From NCBI GenBank assembly GCA_041690515.1, contig JAWLHF010000109.1, positions 1-9,933 of the forward strand: a DNA stretch of 9,933 nucleotides, given 5' to 3'. Positions 6,743 to 9,933 of this stretch are shown here, in pieces. The DNA comes from BRH-c25 sp041690515 (GTDB lineage: Bacteria; Bacillota; Clostridia; Lutisporales; Lutisporaceae). Both the position numbers and the translations under genes were made by a program. The notes under the pieces are model-generated. The model had not been told where the DNA came from, made no database searches, and saw nothing but the letters and a program-made list of their open reading frames with translations. Every line of letters begins with the position of its first letter. Within the stretch, counting starts at the first letter, position 1.

Positions 6743-8209
6743 ATGCCAAAGATAACAATTGTGGGACTTGGACCCGGCGACTATAAGCAGCTGAGTCTGG
6801 AAACCCTTGGGATAATAAAAGAAGCTGAAGCCTTGGTGCTGAGGACGGAGAAGCATCCTTTGGTGGACAGGTTCAGAGAATCAGATATCAGCTATACATC
6901 CTGCGATGATATTTATGACAGCGGAGAGTCCTTTGACGAGACCTATGAGAGGATAAGTCAGCGGATATTGGATCTTTGTTTTGAAAAGGGCCAAGTTGTG
7001 TACGCTGTACCCGGACATCCCCTGGTTGCGGAAAAAAGTGTGGAGCTCATTATTGCAAAGGCAGGGAGAGATATTGACATCACTATTGTTCCGGCATTGA
7101 GTTTTATTGATGTAATATTAAGTGCTCTTAGGATAGATCCTGCCTATGGCTTGAAGATTATTGACGGACTCAGCATGAAAGTACAGAAGCCCGATAAGAA
7201 CTGTGGAAATATAATCACTCAGGTATACGACAGATTGGTGGCTTCAGAGGTGAAACTCATGCTGATGGAGCATTATAAGGATGATTTTGAGATTTGTGTT
7301 GTAAGAGCAGCCGGAGTAGAGGATATGGAGCGTATTGAAAGGATACCTCTTTTTGAACTTGACAGAATTGAATGGGTAGACTATCTCACAAGTATTTATA
7401 TTCCTCCGGCATTAGAGGAAGCGAAGCATAAGAGCTTTGACGATCTGGTGGATATAATGGAAGGCCTTAGAAGTGATAATGGATGTCCCTGGGATAAGGA
7501 ACAGACAAGGGAATCCCTGAAGCCTTATCTTCTCGAAGAGACCTATGAAGTATTGGATGCAATAGAAAAGGATGATCTTGAGCTTATTGTTGAGGAACTT
7601 GGGGACTTGCTGCTGCAGGTTGTGTTCCACGCACAAATAGCCAAGGAAGACGGAGAATTTGATATAAATGATGTGATAACCAGTATAGTACGAAAGTTGA
7701 TTATACGGCATCCTCATGTGTTTGGAGATGTAAAAGCCACAAGCGAAAGCGGTGCGCTGAAGAGCTGGGAGGCATCAAAGCGCAAGCATAAAGGAATCGA
7801 TACATATACTCAGACCTTGACGGACATACCGGATATACTGCCTGCTCTTATGAGAGCGTATAAGGTACAGCAGAAAGCTGCCTTGGCAGGTTTTGACTGG
7901 GACAACGTAGATGACGCATTTTCAAAGGTTTATGAGGAGGCTGAAGAGGTCAAGCAAGTATATAAAACAGGGGAAAAGGCTATAATAGAAGGAGAAATCG
8001 GGGATTTACTGTTTTCTGTGGTGAATGTTTCACGGTTTTTAAAGGTACAACCTGAGCTTGCATTAAGGGTTACAATAGAAAAATTTATTAAAAGATTTAG
8101 GTATATTGAGGAAACAGCCTTGCAATCAGGAAAAAAACTTGATAAAATGAGCTTGCAGGAGATGGATAAGCTCTGGAACGAAGCAAAACACCGTATTGAC
8201 AACGAATAG
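6743..8209 (+). CDS. mazG: YabN/MazG: tetrapyrrole methylase-like domain fused to nucleoside triphosphate pyrophosphohydrolase
   Basis: MazG hydrolyses (d)NTPs to monophosphates and pyrophosphate, which clears aberrant nucleotides. The 488 residues match the length of B. subtilis YabN. Residues 1 to about 225 form the SAM-dependent tetrapyrrole (corrin/porphyrin) methylase fold, with the glycine-rich opening ITIVGLGPGD and the AVPGHPLVAE loop; a methyl substrate is not known for this domain. From about residue 230 come two MazG units. The first has MEGLRSDNGCPWDKEQT, then metal-binding EETYE (265-269) and EELGD (284-288), and is the likely active half. The second begins near GFDWDN and carries EEAEE and GEIGD (about 417-421). 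The start is ATG, with GAGGA 5 nt upstream. It follows the flippase without a terminator and precedes hup. No key acidic residue is missing. Confidence 0.95.
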   Translation: MPKITIVGLGPGDYKQLSLETLGIIKEAEALVLRTEKHPLVDRFRESDISYTSCDDIYDSGESFDETYERISQRILDLCFEKGQVVYAVPGHPLVAEKSVELIIAKAGRDIDITIVPALSFIDVILSALRIDPAYGLKIIDGLSMKVQKPDKNCGNIITQVYDRLVASEVKLMLMEHYKDDFEICVVRAAGVEDMERIERIPLFELDRIEWVDYLTSIYIPPALEEAKHKSFDDLVDIMEGLRSDNGCPWDKEQTRESLKPYLLEETYEVLDAIEKDDLELIVEELGDLLLQVVFHAQIAKEDGEFDINDVITSIVRKLIIRHPHVFGDVKATSESGALKSWEASKRKHKGIDTYTQTLTDIPDILPALMRAYKVQQKAALAGFDWDNVDDAFSKVYEEAEEVKQVYKTGEKAIIEGEIGDLLFSVVNVSRFLKVQPELALRVTIEKFIKRFRYIEETALQSGKKLDKMSLQEMDKLWNEAKHRIDNE

Positions 8210-8251
8210 GACAATGTGTTTCTTCAAAAATAAGCTGCAAGAAGAATTCTC

Positions 8252-8279
8252 TTTACAAGTCAGATTATGACAATATAAG
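8252..8279 (+). promoter_or_regulatory. Candidate SigA promoter for hup
   Basis: TTTACA at 8252-8257 and TATAAG at 8274-8279 are separated by 16 nt, each with one mismatch to consensus. The predicted leader is about 110 nt and very A-rich: 8291-8319 is almost only A with a few G, T and C. A separate promoter fits the need for abundant HU. Confidence 0.5.
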
Positions 8280-8395
8280 TGGTTTTTATTAAAAAAGATA
8301 AAAAAAACAACAAAAAAAGAAGGATTTTTGCGAAAGAGGTAGAATATCCATAAACAGTAAATATTTCCTACAAAATATAAAATGGAGGGAAGAAA

Positions 8396-8680
8396 ATGAA
8401 TAAATCAGATCTTATCAGCAAAATGGCTGAAAAAAGTGCAATGACAAAGAAAGATTCAGAAAAGGCTCTTAAAGCACTAATAGAAAGTGTTGAAGAAGCT
8501 CTTGCAAAAGGTGACAAGGTTCAGTTGGTTGGCTTTGGTACTTTTGAAGTAAAAGAAAGAAAAGCAAGAGTAGGCAGAAACCCAAGAACTAGAGAAGAAA
8601 TCAAAATACCAGCATCAAAGGCTCCAATATTCAAAGCTGGTAAGGATCTTAAGGATCTCGTAAACAAAAAGAAGAAATAG
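8396..8680 (+). CDS. hup: DNA-binding protein HU
   Basis: HU is a small dimeric nucleoid protein that bends and packs DNA without strong sequence preference. The product has 94 residues, normal for the family. Residues 1-40 form the two dimerisation helices. The HU signature GFGTFEVKERKARVGRNPRT spans 46-65 and includes the start of the DNA-binding arm, whose tip carries R61-N62-P63; IKIPASKAP returns the arm, and the C-terminus ends in four lysines. The start is ATG with GGAGGGA (8384-8390) 5 nt upstream, a strong site. It sits between mazG and rqcP; B. subtilis has no hup there, while clostridia often do. It has its own promoter candidate and terminator, so it can be expressed at high level apart from its neighbours. 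HU and IHF share the fold; the signature and genome type favour HU. Confidence 0.97.
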   Translation: MNKSDLISKMAEKSAMTKKDSEKALKALIESVEEALAKGDKVQLVGFGTFEVKERKARVGRNPRTREEIKIPASKAPIFKAGKDLKDLVNKKKK

Positions 8681-8689
8681 TACATAATT

Positions 8690-8726
8690 ATTTGAAAAAT
8701 CAGGCCTTGGGCCTGATTTTTCAAAT
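8690..8726 (+). terminator. Perfect intrinsic terminator between hup and rqcP
   Basis: TTTGAAAAATCAGGCC (8691-8706) pairs perfectly with 8710-8725 over 16 bp, and the A-T at 8690/8726 extends it to 17. The loop is TTG. The A-run in the left arm pairs with the T-run 8717-8721, which acts as the T-tract, so the element could also work on the other strand. It ends 17 nt before the ATG of rqcP, and the rqcP ribosome binding site starts at once after it. Confidence 0.85.
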
Positions 8727-8742
8727 TAAGGAAGTGAAACAG

Positions 8743-8982
8743 ATGAGATTGGATAAGTACTTGAAGAACTCAAGGCTAATAAAAAGAAGGACTGTTGCAA
8801 AGGATGCCTGTGAAGGCGAGAAGGTTTATCTCAATGGGAAACAGGCAAAACCAGGCACAGAAGTCAAAGTCGGTGATACAATCGAGATTGTATTCGGAGA
8901 AAAAAGCATCAAAGTGGAAGTCACAGATATAGCTGATAACGCGAGTAAAGCAGCAGCTAAAGAGATGTATAGGATTATATGA
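8743..8982 (+). CDS. rqcP: RNA-binding S4 domain protein RqcP (YabO/Hsp15-like)
   Basis: RqcP acts in ribosome-associated quality control. With RqcH it binds stalled 50S subunits and stabilises the P-site tRNA while alanine tails are added to the stuck chain. The 79-residue product is an S4 domain, with the RNA-binding helix MRLDKYLKNSRLIKRRT at the N-terminus, the loop VYLNGKQAKPGTEVKVGD, and a C-terminal strand ending in AAKEMYRII. It lines up along its length with B. subtilis YabO. The ATG at 8743 is chosen over the in-frame TTG at 8692 because it has AAGGAAG at 8728-8734 and because the longer form would read through the terminator stem. It lies just behind that terminator, so expression probably depends on read-through or a promoter I cannot see. 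The stop codon overlaps a small hairpin. Confidence 0.94.
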   Translation: MRLDKYLKNSRLIKRRTVAKDACEGEKVYLNGKQAKPGTEVKVGDTIEIVFGEKSIKVEVTDIADNASKAAAKEMYRII

Positions 8983-9001
8983 AGAATGCTTCGCATTCTT
9001 C
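8981..9001. repeat. Perfect 9-bp hairpin at the rqcP stop codon
   Basis: GAAGAATGC (8981-8989) pairs perfectly with GCATTCTTC (8993-9001) around TTC. It overlaps the TGA at 8980-8982. No T-run follows, so it is a poor terminator, although it could protect the mRNA 3' end. It marks the left edge of the repeat-rich spacer. Confidence 0.5.
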
Positions 9002-9055
9002 GGTTGCGAGATTCGGGGGTACATGGGTATTCCTTAGGTGTATAGGCGCGGACAA

Positions 9056-9295
9056 CACGGTTTTCCTACGGAAAAACACTGAAATGCACTGAATACACGG
9101 AGGGATAAGGCTTGTGGTCATGTGTCATCCTGAGCTTGCGAAGGATCTTTGACCCTCGGGGAATACATGAGAACTATAATCGAATAAGTCCATATGGTAA
9201 GATTCTTCGTTTCACTCTGAATGACAAGCAAAAAGCATAAATAATATTACCGTGTAGTTCCGCAGGAATTCCGTGATACATCTGTGTGTTCAGTG
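9056..9295. repeat. Mosaic of inverted dispersed repeats between rqcP and yabP
   Basis: Three repeat units occur in both orientations. Unit A, 9056-9079 (CACGGTTTTCC...), matches the reverse complement of 9252-9275 at 19 of 24 positions. Unit B, CACTGAATACACGGA (9087-9101), matches the reverse complement of 9281-9295 at 13 of 15. Unit C is the palindrome at 9123-9226. The order is A-B-C-C'-A'-B', so it is a mosaic and not one simple stem. Each A copy carries an inner hairpin (TTTTCC/GGAAAA; TTCC/GGAA), and GGAATTCC recurs at 9265 and 9318. No open frame is convincing here. This explains most of the 476-nt gap; decay of a non-autonomous mobile repeat is the likely origin. Confidence 0.65.
9123..9226. 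repeat. Dispersed palindromic repeat of the TGTCATYCTGAG type
   Basis: The left arm 9123-9150 begins TGTCATCCTGAG and contains CGAAGGATCTT. The right arm 9199-9226 begins AAGATTCTTCG and ends CTGAATGACA. The arms are inverted copies matching at about 20 of 27 positions with one indel, around a 48-nt centre. From general knowledge, this sequence type (TGTCATTCTGAGC...CGAAGAATCTT) is scattered in non-coding DNA of many unrelated bacteria. GCTTGT (9110-9115) and ACAAGC (9224-9229) add a further inverted pair. Confidence 0.7.
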
Positions 9296-9351
9296 TTACC
9301 CGTTCCCATACCCGTGAGGAATTCCACAGCATACCTCTTAACCCGTAGCTG

Positions 9352-9374
9352 AAAATGCGACATCGTCGCATTTT
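9352..9374. terminator. Hairpin with a short T-run, possible weak terminator
   Basis: AAAATGCGA (9352-9360) pairs perfectly with TCGCATTTT (9366-9374) around CATCG. The four T of the right arm are part of the stem and are followed by GTACATTTA. It could end read-through from rqcP, or from the − strand, before the yabP promoter, or be the right edge of the repeat mosaic. Confidence 0.35.
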
Positions 9375-9403
9375 GTACATTTATACCTCTACAGCTAATT
9401 TAT

Positions 9404-9431
9404 TCATATTTACAGGCTCCGGGCATATAAA
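9404..9431 (+). promoter_or_regulatory. SigE-type promoter for yabP-yabQ
   Basis: TCATATT at 9404-9410 fits the SigE -35 consensus KMATATT at all seven positions. After 13 nt, CATATAAA at 9424-9431 matches the -10 CATACAMT at 6 of 8. B. subtilis yabP and yabQ are known SigE genes, expressed in the mother cell early in sporulation. The predicted transcript starts about 20 nt before yabP. Confidence 0.7.
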
Positions 9432-9458
9432 TATTATATATGCTTAGGAGGTTTTTTT

Positions 9459-9746
9459 ATGGAAGAAAAGAAACTAATAAAGTCAAAACCTCACAATATT
9501 ACTATAGAAGGACGGGAAAGGCTAATAATAACCGGTGTCAGAGATGTGGCAAGCTTTGATGACAATGCGGTTGTTTTGGATACTGAAGCAGGAGGCCTCA
9601 CTATAAGAGGAACAGACCTACATATAAACAGACTCAGTGTGGATGACGGCAATCTATATGTCGAGGGTTATATTATATCGTGTGTGTACAATGACAAGAT
9701 AGATGTCAAAAAAACCGGCAGTTTCTTGAGCAATATATTCAAATAG
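9459..9746 (+). CDS. yabP: Sporulation protein YabP
   Basis: YabP is a small mother-cell protein needed for sporulation in B. subtilis; its biochemical role is not established. The product has 95 residues against about 100 in B. subtilis. It opens with a charged stretch and the family-typical HNITIEGRERLIITGV, continues with DVASFDDNAVVLDTEAGGLTIRG and LHINRLSVDDGNLYVEG, and forms what looks like an all-beta domain without a signal peptide or membrane segment. The start is ATG, with AGGAGG (9446-9451) 7 nt upstream, the gap being seven T. It follows a SigE-type promoter, unlike the compact arrangement with yabO seen in bacilli. The next gene, yabQ, lies 114 nt downstream. Assignment rests on the conserved motifs and on position. 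Confidence 0.93.
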   Translation: MEEKKLIKSKPHNITIEGRERLIITGVRDVASFDDNAVVLDTEAGGLTIRGTDLHINRLSVDDGNLYVEGYIISCVYNDKIDVKKTGSFLSNIFK

Positions 9747-9784
9747 GATTGGCAAGCAATATATACGCTCAATGCACCTGAAGC

Positions 9785-9825
9785 GGCATGGTTGATTACA
9801 ACTTGGATATGTAGTTGACTGTGCC
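9785..9825. other. Imperfect hairpin between yabP and yabQ
   Basis: GGCATGGT (9785-9792) pairs with ACTGTGCC (9818-9825) with two G-T pairs. After a 6-nt bulge, CAACT (9799-9803) pairs with AGTTG (9813-9817). Four T follow. It could be a weak attenuator that lowers yabQ expression relative to yabP; the bulge makes this doubtful. Confidence 0.25.
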
Positions 9826-9860
9826 TTTTATATATAAACCTTTACTGAGGAGGCCTTTCA

Positions 9861-9933
9861 GTGGAAACCGTTCAATTTCAGAGTTATGTATTTTCATATT
9901 CAGTGTACGGAGGAGTGCTAATAGGAATATTGT
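9861..9933 (+). CDS. yabQ: Sporulation protein YabQ (N-terminus only, cut by window end)
   Basis: YabQ is a membrane protein of the mother cell needed for spore cortex formation in B. subtilis. Only 24 codons are visible, from GTG at 9861, with GAGGAGG (9847-9853) 7 nt upstream. They read METVQFQSY and then a hydrophobic stretch, VYGGVLIGIL, consistent with the first transmembrane helix of YabQ. The call rests on this short match, on position right after yabP and on the strong ribosome binding site. divIC would be expected further downstream. Co-transcription with yabP from the SigE promoter is likely. Confidence 0.75.
   Translation, partial: METVQFQSYVFSYSVYGGVLIGIL

Noticed and set aside
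8219..8246. TTCTTC...GAAGAA inverted pair after mazG as a terminator.
   Set aside because: It has a six-base AT-rich stem, a 15-nt loop and no T-run.
8692..8742. TTG at 8692 as the start of rqcP, giving 96 residues.
   Set aside because: The added residues are encoded by the terminator stem, have no ribosome binding site and have no counterpart in the family. The ATG at 8743 has both signal and homology.
9056..9295. Complete insertion sequence.
   Set aside because: It is too short for a transposase and I see no clear terminal target duplication; at most it is a non-autonomous relic.
8981..9374. CRISPR array or tandem repeats in the repeat-rich spacer.
   Set aside because: The repeats are inverted, imperfect and unevenly spaced, with only two copies each and no regular spacers or cas genes.
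9174..9380. Minus-strand frame of 68 codons in the rqcP-yabP spacer.
   Set aside because: It is built from the inverted repeat units and the hairpin at 9352-9374, and no family is recognised.

Overview
The window reads as chromosomal DNA of an endospore-forming member of the Clostridia. Evidence: moderately AT-rich sequence with many ATA codons, strong GGAGG-type ribosome binding sites, two TTG starts and one GTG start, intrinsic terminators, and a block of genes (spoVT, a SpoVB/YabM-type flippase, mazG/yabN, hup, rqcP/yabO, yabP, yabQ) that is conserved from Bacillus subtilis to cellulolytic clostridia. I cannot name the species from sequence alone.

Layout, all genes on the + strand. (1) 1-2811 is the 3' four fifths of mfd, the transcription-repair coupling factor; its first ~240 codons lie outside the window. 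(2) 2872-3843 is a PrsA-type lipoprotein foldase, with its own likely promoter in the mfd tail and a clear terminator at 3852-3885. (3) 3886-4166 is a non-coding spacer with a run of hairpins and competing inverted repeats. (4) 4167-4724 is spoVT, followed by a terminator. (5) 4777-5055 is a spacer with a promoter candidate and a short open frame of unknown value. (6) 5056-6657 is the flippase and 6743-8209 is the two-domain YabN/MazG protein; the 85-nt gap between them has no terminator. (7) 8396-8680 is the DNA-binding protein HU. Its perfect terminator hairpin ends 17 nt before the ATG of rqcP (8743-8982). (8) 8983-9458 is a 476-nt spacer holding a mosaic of inverted dispersed repeats. It ends in a near-consensus SigE promoter that restarts transcription for yabP (9459-9746) and yabQ (from 9861, cut off by the window end).

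How the genes fit together: the cluster mixes DNA and RNA quality control (Mfd on stalled RNA polymerase, RqcP on stalled 50S subunits, MazG on nucleotide pools), envelope functions (PrsA folding, lipid-linked precursor flipping), chromosome packing (HU) and sporulation control (SpoVT, YabP, YabQ). The coding content is ordinary and well conserved. I see no new defence system, CRISPR array, insertion sequence or RNA gene. The parts that deserve a second look are the two structured spacers (3902-4064 and 8981-9374) and the way promoters and terminators split the conserved block.
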